A DNA stretch of 64,000 bases from Ceratopteris richardii (taxonomy: Eukaryota > Streptophyta > Polypodiopsida > Polypodiales > Pteridaceae): NCBI GenBank assembly GCA_020310875.1, contig CM035408.1, positions 145,973,407 to 146,037,406 of the forward strand, in the 5' to 3' direction. A program made the translations under genes and the position numbers. A model generated the notes under the pieces. That model saw only the letters and a program-made list of their open reading frames with translations. It had not been told where the DNA came from and made no database searches. Shown here piece after piece: positions 33,521-42,962 of this stretch (position 1 is its first letter; every line of letters starts with the position of its first letter).

Positions 33521-34340
33521 GATACAAATATGAAAGGTTGGTTACCATAGAGCTAAGGAAGGAACGACCTTAAGGACAAAACGAGATAATTGGTTTGAAC
33601 TACCTCAAAAGTATAGCTGTTTTGTAATAGCCAGAATACAACAACACATTCAACTGCCCAAAGACATACAACTTCATCTCAACACTAGTCTATTGAAGGG
33701 TGTCCACGACAACCAATAGTGAGGATTGAAGCCGCATCCCTAGCCTAAGAGACAAGAGAACCAACCAACTAGAATAATGCCTAGGTAAGCACCCGTTCAC
33801 CCCTTCATGCTTTTGTCCTTCAGCATAATCACATGATTAAATTGGCTTGAGCTTTAGTTTGCTATCTTTTATGTGTGGAAAGTTGGAGCCTTCGGTTTGG
33901 TCAACTCAAGCACAAGGTAGACGTGCAAGAGCATTAATGAACTTCATGTGTGGGAGCCATGCCTTAGCACAAGGTACACGTGCACTACTAATGAAGTCTT
34001 CTCAAGTTCTCACGAATACGAAAGGGAGATTACAACCGACCATAAGTTCATCCCTCATATCCCTTTTCCTAATTTCCTCCTTCAGCAAATAGGTGTTTTC
34101 CTATATTTTTTCCATGTTTTTTTGCGAGTTAAATAATGGCACAAATAAAATGTCCGAGTAAAATAACGCAAAGACGTTGAAAGTCGCTGCATCATGCATG
34201 CAGGCGGAGATGATGGATCTCGAATATGAATATGCGCCATTGCGCCCGCGATTCAATGCTGGATTGTGATAGAGCTTGGAAGTGATATGCGTGCGCAAAG
34301 CTTCAGAAGCGGATCTTCCGTGCTTCATAGCTCTGATCGT
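33521..34340. other. Intergenic region upstream of the tyrosinase gene
   Basis: No gene recognised. A short repeated phrase (agcacaaggta.acgtgca) occurs at about 33909 and 33966. GC content rises after about 34190. Confidence 0.4.
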
Positions 34341-34344
34341 CCCT

Positions 34345-34352
34345 ACATATAC
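34345..34352 (+). promoter_or_regulatory. TATA-like element of the tyrosinase gene
   Basis: The sequence acatatac lies about 65 bp upstream of the first ATG (34411). A five-codon upstream frame starting at 34366-34368 (MHAIA then stop) would lie in the 5' UTR and could damp translation. Confidence 0.35.
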
Positions 34353-34410
34353 CTCCATTCGGGTCATGCATGCTATCGCCTAAGCCACACGAAAGCCTCC
34401 CTCCTCCCCT

Positions 34411-36474
34411 ATGCATTCTCCAAGACACAGGCGACCTCATCGTCCTCACTTACATCCGAAGCACAACATGGATGGCTCCCTGTCCCTATTCCTGCCTTTG
34501 ACGACATCCCTAGGAACCACCGCTGTCGCTCCCGATGACTATGACACGCACTCTCTCGTATACCGTTACCCACTACCGGAAGCAGAGGACGATAGTGGTG
34601 TAGTAGATGTGACGAAGGCAGTCGTTCGGGAAAACGCACTTGATTTCTTCTATCCCCATATGCTCATGTCCGGTGGTGAGAAAAAGGCTGAAGAAGACCT
34701 CAACAAGCTGAAGATGAGGCGTGATGTCTTCCTGTTGGCCTTCTCTGCAGTGCAGGCCCTAGACGCAAGCGACAGGTGGTCCTTCTATCAGATCGCTGGC
34801 ATCCATGGCTTGCCACACGCTCCTTACGATGGAGTAGACAACGGCGAATGGGATCCCAGAAATCCAGAGTGGTGGGGCGGCTATTGCCACCATGGTACTC
34901 CCCTTTTTCCGACATGGCATCGACCATACATGATGCTGCTGGAGCAGTCCATCATCCGGCAGGCCAAGAATCTAGCTAGCACGCTCGCCGACACCGATGA
35001 GCAAAAAGCTGTGCTTGAAATGGCCGACGATTTGCGCATACCATACTTGGACTGGGCAAACCAGAGTACCCGCGTCCTTGGCCTTCCGGAGGTCTTCACC
35101 ATGACGGATGTCCCTCTTCTGTATGTATGGAAATCCTTTGCTACTACCTCGATACCCAATCCGCTCAAATCCTTCGTGCTGCCTGTCAGCACAGGGAAGC
35201 CGTTTAGCTCCTCTGACGTATATAACCCGACCGCGAAGCCTTACTACGTCGTGCCGCCATCAGGGACCATCTTCACTCCTGAGAGCTTCCCTACTGTTCG
35301 TCATGTCAACGCAGGATACCAATCGCAGAGCGACAAAGTGAATGTGACCCTCATTCGTAACGCAAACACTACCTTGGTGGAAGGCGTTCACGCTGTTTTC
35401 CAACATAATCAGTGGCTTCCTTTCTCCAACCACTACTGGTCTGAGGAAACACATGGGGATGGAAGCCAGTTTGGCCACTATTCGTCCATCGAGCTTGTGC
35501 ACGACTTCGTCCACTTCACTCTAGGAGGTTCCGGAGGTCATATGTCTTATCCTGAGGTGGCTTCTTTTGATCCAGTATTCTTCTTCCACCACGTAAATGT
35601 CGATCGCTTGATCGCTTTATGGCAGTACTGCTACCCCAACGCATGGATTCCACACGAGAGTTTGCAGCTCAACGACGATGGCACGTACACAGAAAAGCCC
35701 GACAGTGAGGCCAACGCAAAGACTCCACTCACCCCCTTTCGAATCTCCAAGGATGAAGACAAAAAATTCGCAACATCGGATGATGTCCGTCTCGTGGATG
35801 CCGATTGTGGATATTCGTACCCAGAGATCCTCCATGCAAGGAAGCAGCGCTGGACGCCGGCGCAGATGCTGGATTATGTGATGAAGCTGTACGAGCCGCC
35901 ACAGAACTTCACGCACAGATGGATAATAATGATAGAGCGGATCGTTAAGCGAGCATTCAATGGACCATTCCGTATAAGGGTGTTTGTAGCCAAGCCTGAC
36001 GCTACCTCCACCACCTCTCTCAGTATCCCAAACTTCGCTGGCGAGATACAGGTGTTTGCGAGGTCCTCAGGGGTGCGATGTGCCAATTGCGAGGAGAGGA
36101 AGTCTATGAGGGCATCGCTGGATCTGACGAAGACGATGGTGCGGCTCGGTCTCGCCACCACTCCGCTCCCGAACGCGCAGGACGACCCTTTCAGTAGCGA
36201 CGCCGATGCCCCATCCAACCCATTCTCGGTTCCAGGATCCCTGACTCTGGTATTCGTGGATATGCAAGGAAATCAGCTTGACCCTTGGACTGCCCTTGGC
36301 GGCTGGCAGGGCCCAAAGGTTTCTCTGTACTATCAGCGTGGTGTTCCGCGCGAGAACATCAACGAGTTTGTTGTTGACGATAATATTGACGTATCCCCCC
36401 ATGTCCTTCAGAAAACGGAAATAAGCTATCCACAGCTGACCATCGCCGGGGCTACACCGCCTTCCTCGGCATAG
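34411..36474 (+). CDS. Fungal-type tyrosinase (type-3 copper phenol oxidase), intact, intronless
   Basis: The 687-residue protein would oxidise monophenols and catechols to o-quinones at a dinuclear copper site. CuA ligands are H132 (IAGIHGLPH), H161 in GGYCHHGTPLFPTWH with C159 placed for a Cys-His thioether, and H170. CuB ligands are H364 and H368 (LVHDFVHF), then H394 in DPVFFFHHVNVDRL. The Tyr motif GYSYPE (Y468, Y470) marks the end of the core, followed by a C-terminal domain of about 200 residues. The TWHRPY and HHVNVDRLIALWQ wording and SDDVR...GYSYPE ending are those of fungal tyrosinases. Plant PPO landmarks (thylakoid transit peptide, DWL, KFDV) are absent. The first ATG gives an Arg/His-rich N terminus; the ATG at 34468 (MDGSLSLFLPLTTSL) gives a weak signal-like start and may be the real one. 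GC content is clearly above the flanks. Confidence 0.93.
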   Translation: MHSPRHRRPHRPHLHPKHNMDGSLSLFLPLTTSLGTTAVAPDDYDTHSLVYRYPLPEAEDDSGVVDVTKAVVRENALDFFYPHMLMSGGEKKAEEDLNKLKMRRDVFLLAFSAVQALDASDRWSFYQIAGIHGLPHAPYDGVDNGEWDPRNPEWWGGYCHHGTPLFPTWHRPYMMLLEQSIIRQAKNLASTLADTDEQKAVLEMADDLRIPYLDWANQSTRVLGLPEVFTMTDVPLLYVWKSFATTSIPNPLKSFVLPVSTGKPFSSSDVYNPTAKPYYVVPPSGTIFTPESFPTVRHVNAGYQSQSDKVNVTLIRNANTTLVEGVHAVFQHNQWLPFSNHYWSEETHGDGSQFGHYSSIELVHDFVHFTLGGSGGHMSYPEVASFDPVFFFHHVNVDRLIALWQYCYPNAWIPHESLQLNDDGTYTEKPDSEANAKTPLTPFRISKDEDKKFATSDDVRLVDADCGYSYPEILHARKQRWTPAQMLDYVMKLYEPPQNFTHRWIIMIERIVKRAFNGPFRIRVFVAKPDATSTTSLSIPNFAGEIQVFARSSGVRCANCEERKSMRASLDLTKTMVRLGLATTPLPNAQDDPFSSDADAPSNPFSVPGSLTLVFVDMQGNQLDPWTALGGWQGPKVSLYYQRGVPRENINEFVVDDNIDVSPHVLQKTEISYPQLTIAGATPPSSA

Positions 36475-36517
36475 CCAGCTGCTTCGGCGAGCACGCTTCA
36501 CTAGTCCTGTTTTGAGC

Positions 36518-36571
36518 TTCTGCTCCCATTTCGTCATGCCCGTAGGCTGCTCCCATTTCGTCATGCCCATA
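36518..36571. repeat. Tandem 26-bp duplication downstream of tyrosinase
   Basis: The phrase gctcccatttcgtcatgccc occurs twice in direct succession within the probable 3' UTR. Confidence 0.85.
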
Positions 36572-36823
36572 AGCTTTTCATCTCAATGCGCCGAAAACAC
36601 CCCATGAGGATTGAGTAGTCCGGTTTTTCAAATAAGGTTTGCTGGCTCCTCTTCCAGCCGTCATTCGCATCTGCGTTTGTTTCTAGATAAACCTCCTAAT
36701 TTCTAGTAATCTAAATTCTGATTTCACAATTGAACCATTTCTCTGTTTTTTTTGTCATTAGACTTGAAATTTAAAATAACAATTTACACTCTTTCACTAG
36801 ACTTACAATTTTTAGAAACAATT

Positions 36824-38883
36824 TTTTTTTTAATATAAAGGAAGTTCGGCATTAGCCTGCTCTCCCGGACTTGAATTAAATAAAGAAAAGTAGAAGAGAA
36901 GGGGACTAGTGCCCACGGCCACGGGATCCTCCAAATCCTACAAAGCAGGGGAAGCTTTTACAGAGCTTAGATGGCATTACAAAGAAGGTTAATCACCTTC
37001 TCATCACCCTCATGAGGGGCCCACTTGGGTTTAAGCTTGTTATTGATCAAAAGGAGTACTTGATGATGCCTGAGGAGGGGGGGATTTCTTACAGTTAACA
37101 ATCCTTTTGCCAAGGAGGAATAACGATTTCTCAATTGACCACTCTTTGGGGGGAGTCACCGAAGTTGAAAGCATATCTTTCCTGTCCGATTTTCCATAGG
37201 ACCTCTCCTCTGATGGCGTTCGAGAGAGTCGCGGAGCAGCCGATTGCTTCTCCCAGGAGGGCTTGTTGCCAACTGAGATGTTTCTGAAGTCTAATTTTCT
37301 TTCCAACCGTCTGCCAAAGTCTGTTGGAGTTGGGGCAGGTAAAGAAGATGTGTGAAACATCTTCGATAGACCGGTAGCAGTGTTTGCACCAGGGAGGAAT
37401 CCCACAAAATTTGCTAGCCTTAAGGTTGGTCCAGATTCGATGATGTAGAATTTCCCATAAGAGGACATATTTTTTTATTTCTATGAGGGGGTGCCACATA
37501 GCCATGAACTTCATGTCCCACCGAAGTCGCGTCCATGACAGGCACCACTTCTTGTTGAGGTTAACCTGATAGTCAATCGTTTCTTTGATGTTCGGGATTT
37601 TTGATAGGCTATTCCCATTGTGCCATTTGAGACCAAGCAAGCTCGACGTGTCGTGTCTCATGAGAAGGCGAACTTTGTGTCGGTCCTAGGCGAGACATCT
37701 GCTTTGCAAAGTGTTCCATTCTTCATACAAAATGTTGACGCAAGGGTCAATATCCTCGAAGTTGATCCAACGGTTGGTGTCTTGTTTCCAGAGATGTTTC
37801 CATTTTTTGAAGCCTTTGTTCCATAACTTCTAGGCATTTTGAATGTTCCAAGATTCCACACTCTGGATGCCATGGATTGGAAACCAGATAGAGTCATTTT
37901 GTCTGATACCAGCTACCCACTTCTAGTCTTCACTTATTCTTGTGTAGCTTTTGACTTTATTCCAACTCGTCCATAGGGAGCACACGAGCTTAGAGCCTTT
38001 CGGGAAGACGGGGATCGGGGAAAATAGCAAGGTCAAGATGTCAAGATTCTTCCAATTTGGAAAACCCATGAGAGCCAACTCATTCTTGTTTCTGAAGATC
38101 AACTTGGCCCACGAGGCCTCCCCGTTGCACCAAGCCTTAATCATCCATTTGGCTGCCAGTTTCTTAGCCATGCACCCAATGTCCAAGATACCAAGTCCCC
38201 CACTATCTCTATGGCTGGTGCAGATGGACCATTTGATTTTAGGCAACCCCCTCCTATTGTGGTCACCCGTCCAAAGGAAGTTTCTACAAATACTATCCAG
38301 TTTGGACAGATCTTGCTCTTTCGGTCTCCAACAAGAAAGAAAATAAATGGTAGATGATAAGAGGAACGTGTTGATAACCATAACACGACGAACAAGATTG
38401 ATTTGCATACCTCTCCAATAGTTAAGATTGTTTTCGAGTTTGGTCAGCACCCAGTTCCATCGCTGTTCCATAGAGACGCCAAACCCCAAGGGAATCCCAA
38501 GAAGCCGAAAAATTTGGCCCTGCAGAATGATTTGACAGCCATGATCAATGAGAAGGTCGGGTTGTGACCCAACAATAGCTCTAAAGGCGGTCTTAGAGTG
38601 GTTGATTGTGGATCTAGAGGCTTCACAAAAAGTAGCTAGACACCTCCAGAACGTCCCCACGCTAGTACTATCATTGTGAACAAATGTGTTCATGTCATCC
38701 GCAAAAAGTTTCAAGGTGATCTAACTGTGGTCATGAGGCAAACAGAGGCCTTTGATATTACCAGCTTCCACCTGATGCTCCACCAGTCTGCTAAGCCCTT
38801 TCATGGCAATGGCAAAGAGAAGGGGAGCCAATGGGCACCCTTGTCTGATAGATCTTCTAAGTTTGATCACCTTCGAAACTTTT
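36824..38883 (-). mobile_element. LINE, 3' part (RT active site to poly-A end)
   Basis: The minus-strand continuation of the LINE whose 5' part lies at 55817-57260. The RT motif block RRSIRQGCPLAPLLFAIAMK is followed by LFADDMNTF (active site FADD, about 38690). A thumb/RNase-H-like linker follows, then a zf-RVT-like zinc motif CKHCYRSIEDVSHIFFTC near 37350. A T10 run at 36824-36834 (poly-A on the minus strand) marks the 3' end. An in-frame TAG (38721-38723) just before FADD and further stops near 37922 and 37840 show it was already dead or has since decayed. Confidence 0.9.
37040..38883 (-). pseudogene. LINE ORF2 C-terminal half (RT palm to zf-RVT)
   Basis: Reading segments are 38883-38724 (SKVIKLRRSIRQGCPLAP), 38714-37923 (FADDMNTFVHNDST ... 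WRPKEQDLSKLDSICRNFLW), and 37661-37131 (WDMKFMAMWHPLIEIKKYVL, CKHCYRSIEDVSHIFFTCP). They are separated by in-frame stops and at least one frame change. The polymerase drives target-primed reverse transcription in intact LINEs. Confidence 0.85.
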
Positions 38884-39776
38884 TGTTGCAGAGCCAAAGA
38901 GCGTACAAAGCAGAGAAAAAGATGGGCCCCAAAATTTTTTCGATTTGGAGCACATATTTTTGTAACATATTCATTTTTGTAATATATTTCCCCTTGTAAA
39001 GGCACTAGAGGAGTCCTCTAGATGCATTCCCACAGAAGAATAGAAGCTTACCCATGTAAAATAGTAGGAAATTAACTCTTAGTGAATAAAGTGCCGGTCA
39101 CTTGTGTGAAAGGACCATTTTTAGGGCACTAGTATATAAGTCAAATGTGACTCTTTGTAGAAGACTTTTGGCCATTGTGAGAATAGGGAGCACAGAAATT
39201 CGAATTTGTGTCTTCTTCCCTCTTCATCTTCTTCTTTGCGAGCTTGTATGCATGTGTATTGCTTGGAAAGAGTGCTTGTGAGTGTTGTCTATCCTTGAGA
39301 GTGTTCCTTTGCTGTAGAAAAGGTGTGTGCGAGGTGTAGGAAGTGCTGAAGCGTAGGAAAGTATTTTCGCGTTTCAGTATTTCTGTCATAACTTGAAGTA
39401 GGAGCGTCGGAATTGAGTGAAATCACTGCCATTGGATGCGTCTTCTCGAGAGCTTCGAAACGCATATGCTATTCGCTATGTTTGGAGCTCGGAGCTAAGA
39501 GAAAAGTCCAAAATACTGACGGCTGCTGCACCAAGTATCGTTTCGTCTTGACCTACAGTTAGAGCTTGTTAGGATAAGCATTTACCTCATTTTCATTCTT
39601 GAGTAGTTCATTTGCATTGACCATTACGTGATTGCATGTCTTCATACACTCGGCTAGGTTAGTATACTCTTCGGATTGATAAATTAAAAGCGTGTATCCC
39701 CACTATATGCACTTGTGAGGGGATTGAGGTACAGTCTCTTTCTCCGCAAGTCACTAAGTCGAAGCTTAGGTCAACA
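38884..39776 (+). repeat. Gypsy 5' LTR
   Basis: 893 bp, TGTTGCAGAGCC to AGGTCAACA, with a TATA box (gtatataag) at about 39132-39140. The word ccaagtatcgtttcgtc near its 3' end anticipates the leader repeats. Confidence 0.95.
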
Positions 39777-39783
39777 CACTTTT

Positions 39784-39801
39784 TGGCGCCGTTGCCGGGG
39801 A
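39784..39801 (+). promoter_or_regulatory. Gypsy primer-binding site
   Basis: TGGCGCCGTTGCCGGGGA a few bases inside the 5' LTR, the form used by many plant Tat/Athila-type elements and usually assigned to tRNA-Asp. Confidence 0.85.
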
Positions 39802-40419
39802 GTGACGAATCAAACCGAGGCATTCGTGTGATGGTAAGTAGCTTTTTGCTTTGAAGAACTTGGAGGAGCGGAAATCTTCTCTTCTTTGGTAAGTCAATTT
39901 CAGCCGCACTTGCTACTTCTCATTCTTGGAGTGTGTGTAGTGAGTTGATAGATTAGGGAAGTAAGTAGAAGAAGTAGAATAGGAGTGAGTGGAGAGTAGA
40001 GTAGGCTTTAGGTTTGTTCAAGAATTTTCCTTTTTCTGTAAGCTAGGAATTCCCAAGTATAAAAGCCAAAAATTTTTCATTTTTCAAGTTACTTGTTGAA
40101 CAAGTATCGTGGAGAGCAGTGTCGAGTGTCGTGAGAGTTGCAGCGGTCGTTTCGAGGAAAGCAAGCAATAGGGGAGAGTTCAGTGCAAAAGAGTTGGACC
40201 AAGAGATCATGGGAGCTTCCAAGGTAAACTAAACCACCTGTTTGCTCAAAAATTTCCAGTATTTCAACCTTGGAAAGGAAGAAAACGACCTGCGCTGAGT
40301 GTCGTTTGGGCCTTCAGGGGGTTAAAAGTCTTTGGTTGATTGATACAGTGGGTGAGGGTAAGAGAAAAGAGCTAGGTGAGAAAGGGGGAAACATCAAATC
40401 TCAAAAAACATCACAAAAA

Positions 40420-41165
40420 TTTGAAAAAGGGTCAAGTATCGCTTTGCTCCTGCGGTCGAGTATCGTTTTACTCCTGCGGTTGAGTATCGCGATATTTCCC
40501 AGCGGTCGTCGATCGTTTCGTTAGAGATCGTTTAAGATAGAGGTCGTAGATCGTTTCGTTAGAGATCGTTTGGATCGGAGGTCGTCGATCGCGTGTCGTT
40601 TGCCAAGTATCGTTATCCAGAGATCGCGACACTTGTCAAAGGTCGTGTATCGTTTGTCACGAGTGTCGTCGGTCGTCTATCGTTTGACGGAGATCGCGAC
40701 ACTTGTTACAGATCGGTATCGTTTCAGATAAATATCGTCGATCGTTTCTGGGGAAGATCGTAGATCGTTTCTATTCGAGTATCGTGTATCGTCTAGTGAG
40801 AGATCGTGTGTCGTTTCAGCCCAAGTATCACCGATCGTTTCTGCTAGAGATCGTCGATCGTGTATCGTTCTCGGTCAAAGATCGTTTTCCAGCGATCGTT
40901 TTGATCAAGTATCGTTTAGACCCAAGTGTCGATTTCCAGCGATCGTTTTGATCAAGTATCGTTTGTCAGCGATCGTTTTGGTCAGAGGTCGTAGATCGTT
41001 TCATTGAGAGGTCGTGTATCGTTCCTAGTCAGAGATCGTTTAGGGAAAGATCGTTTTTCAGCGGTCGTTTCACCCAAGTATCATCTGTCAGCGATCGTTT
41101 TTATCCAAGTGTCGTTTGTCAGCGATCGTTTTCTCAGAGATCGTGAGAGCCAAGTATCGTGACTT
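40420..41165 (+). repeat. Leader array of short ATCGTTT-type repeats
   Basis: Within the 1.5 kb untranslated leader, about 750 bp consist of dozens of irregularly spaced variants of agtatcgttt, agatcgttt, agcgatcgttt and gtcgtgtatcg. Spacing is mostly 8-30 bp. The array includes many palindromic CGATCG or GATC cores. It stops about 110 bp before the gag ATG. Confidence 0.9.
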
Positions 41166-41276
41166 GAAATTTTCTTTCAGTCACATTCCAGCCTAAGTTT
41201 TCCCTAGACTTCTGAACCATAACTTAGAACTCTAGAGACTAAAGGTGGACCAGAATTGATCAGAGCTCTTAAGTGA

Positions 41277-42941
41277 ATGAACCTGAGATCAGGAAGAACC
41301 CTAGGAAGCCGAAGAAGTGTAATTTCTTCCGTAGGGAGTGTTGCCGAACCAAGTAACCGATCACACTATTCTGAGACCTCTAGTGAGTCAGAAGGAGAAA
41401 TCCCCATGGCTTCCGAGGATATGCAAAACACTGTGCCCATGATTGGCCAGATGTCCATCATTGAGGGCGAATACAGAACTTCCTTAGAATATGTGAGCAC
41501 TAACCACAATGAGATCCCTATCTATTGGGATGGTCTAAACAGATCAGTGGCCAGACTAAGGAAGGCTTCAGAGGCCTACATAGTGCCAAGGCCGGCAGTC
41601 AAGTACATAGGAGGACTGTACATGGATAAACAAGACATTCAATACGTGGTCACAGAACACCCTGAAATCATTAATGAGCGTGGTGAGGAAAATAATGCTT
41701 CGAGCTTAAATGGATATGGAACTGAAGAACAAGTAACTACTCCTAGAGGGAGATCAACAATTACTAAACTTTGGAGAGGAGACTTAGTTCCCCAGGATGA
41801 CACTCTAATAGATGTGTATTTGATCAACGGGATGGAGCACCTGCTCAGAGCCCATTCCTCTATTTGGGAAGCTGCTCCTAATCCAGTTACCATCTATGAG
41901 TTACAAGATCCTGAATTCCCCACCATCATCACATATTTGGACAAAGACCACAGAAGGTATTGGCCAGTCACTGAATTAGAGAGAGCTGAGCTGAAATATC
42001 AGAACATCCCAGTGTTCCCCCCAAGGGACCAAGCCACTACTTCACGGAACCCACATGGAACTTCTCAAAATGATTCAAGTCAACATTCGGGACAAACACA
42101 ACAAACTCAACAAACCCAGATCCCTGTCAGACCACATGTTCAATTCGCAATGCCTGCCACTAATCCTAATTATCGGCCACAGCCAGCCATTGACCCAAGA
42201 CATGGAGTTCATGCTCCAGTCAGACCACAGGTAGTACGAGGACCAGGCATACCAATAGGAAGACCAAATTACCCTGTAATGCCGAGACAACCTGAAGCAG
42301 GAAGGAGACTAAGACCGATCCAAGTGGCCAAGTGCATGAGAAATCATTATGATGGCTCGAGTGAACCCTATAATCACATAGCAGAATTTAAACAAGTAGT
42401 TAGAGCCGAGCAGGTAGATGACTTCATGATTCAATATGAGTCCTTTGGCCTTACCTTGTCTGACACAGCCCTGGCCTGGTTTCAGCCATTGGATCCAAAT
42501 ACCTTTCAGAACATGGATCAAGTGTATCAAGAAATGATTGAAGAATTTACCAAATCTGGAATTAAAAACAATTCTTCGTCATTAATCCACAGCTTCAAAC
42601 AAGTTCCGACTGAGTCAGTCAGATTGGCTGCCAGGAGATTCAAGCAGTATGTGGATAGGTGTCCCATAGAAGAGAGACCAACACAAAACAAGATGGTATC
42701 ATTGTTCTTAGAAGGACTGTTGAACGGAACCTTGAGGTCATTAGTGTACGTGAAGAGAGTTCAAACTTTGCAAGAGTGTATGAAGGAATGTATAGACCTA
42801 GAGGATAACCTTGCAGAAGACTTGAAAATACCCCAAGGTAGTGTGAAAAGCGAAGAGTCAACAAGTAGCACATCAAACCCTAAAAACAATGTAGAGGAAA
42901 TTGCCGACTTGTTAGCTAAAAAACTGAATATGCAAGGGTAG
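41277..42941 (+). CDS. Gypsy ORF1: Gag
   Basis: 554 residues starting MNLRSGRTLGSRR, a start typical of plant gypsy Gag. A Gln/Pro-rich linker (about 255-345) leads into a retrotrans_gag domain at about 350-510 (YNHIAEFKQVVRAEQVDDFM, LSDTALAWFQPLDP, FLEGLLNGTLRSLVYVKRV). It should form the cytoplasmic particle. It ends in TAG at 42939-42941, and the next ORF continues in exactly the same frame, so a Gag-pro product by stop-codon readthrough or an original single ORF is possible. Confidence 0.9.
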   Translation: MNLRSGRTLGSRRSVISSVGSVAEPSNRSHYSETSSESEGEIPMASEDMQNTVPMIGQMSIIEGEYRTSLEYVSTNHNEIPIYWDGLNRSVARLRKASEAYIVPRPAVKYIGGLYMDKQDIQYVVTEHPEIINERGEENNASSLNGYGTEEQVTTPRGRSTITKLWRGDLVPQDDTLIDVYLINGMEHLLRAHSSIWEAAPNPVTIYELQDPEFPTIITYLDKDHRRYWPVTELERAELKYQNIPVFPPRDQATTSRNPHGTSQNDSSQHSGQTQQTQQTQIPVRPHVQFAMPATNPNYRPQPAIDPRHGVHAPVRPQVVRGPGIPIGRPNYPVMPRQPEAGRRLRPIQVAKCMRNHYDGSSEPYNHIAEFKQVVRAEQVDDFMIQYESFGLTLSDTALAWFQPLDPNTFQNMDQVYQEMIEEFTKSGIKNNSSSLIHSFKQVPTESVRLAARRFKQYVDRCPIEERPTQNKMVSLFLEGLLNGTLRSLVYVKRVQTLQECMKECIDLEDNLAEDLKIPQGSVKSEESTSSTSNPKNNVEEIADLLAKKLNMQG

Positions 42942-42962
42942 AGGAATTATCCCACCAACCCT

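Noticed and set aside
36067-36570. 167-codon minus-strand ORF over the tyrosinase end
   Set aside because: Antisense shadow of the tyrosinase coding sequence; low-complexity, repetitive start.
40420-41165. CRISPR-like array
   Set aside because: Repeats are short, variable and irregularly spaced inside a retrotransposon leader of a eukaryote; there are no constant spacers.
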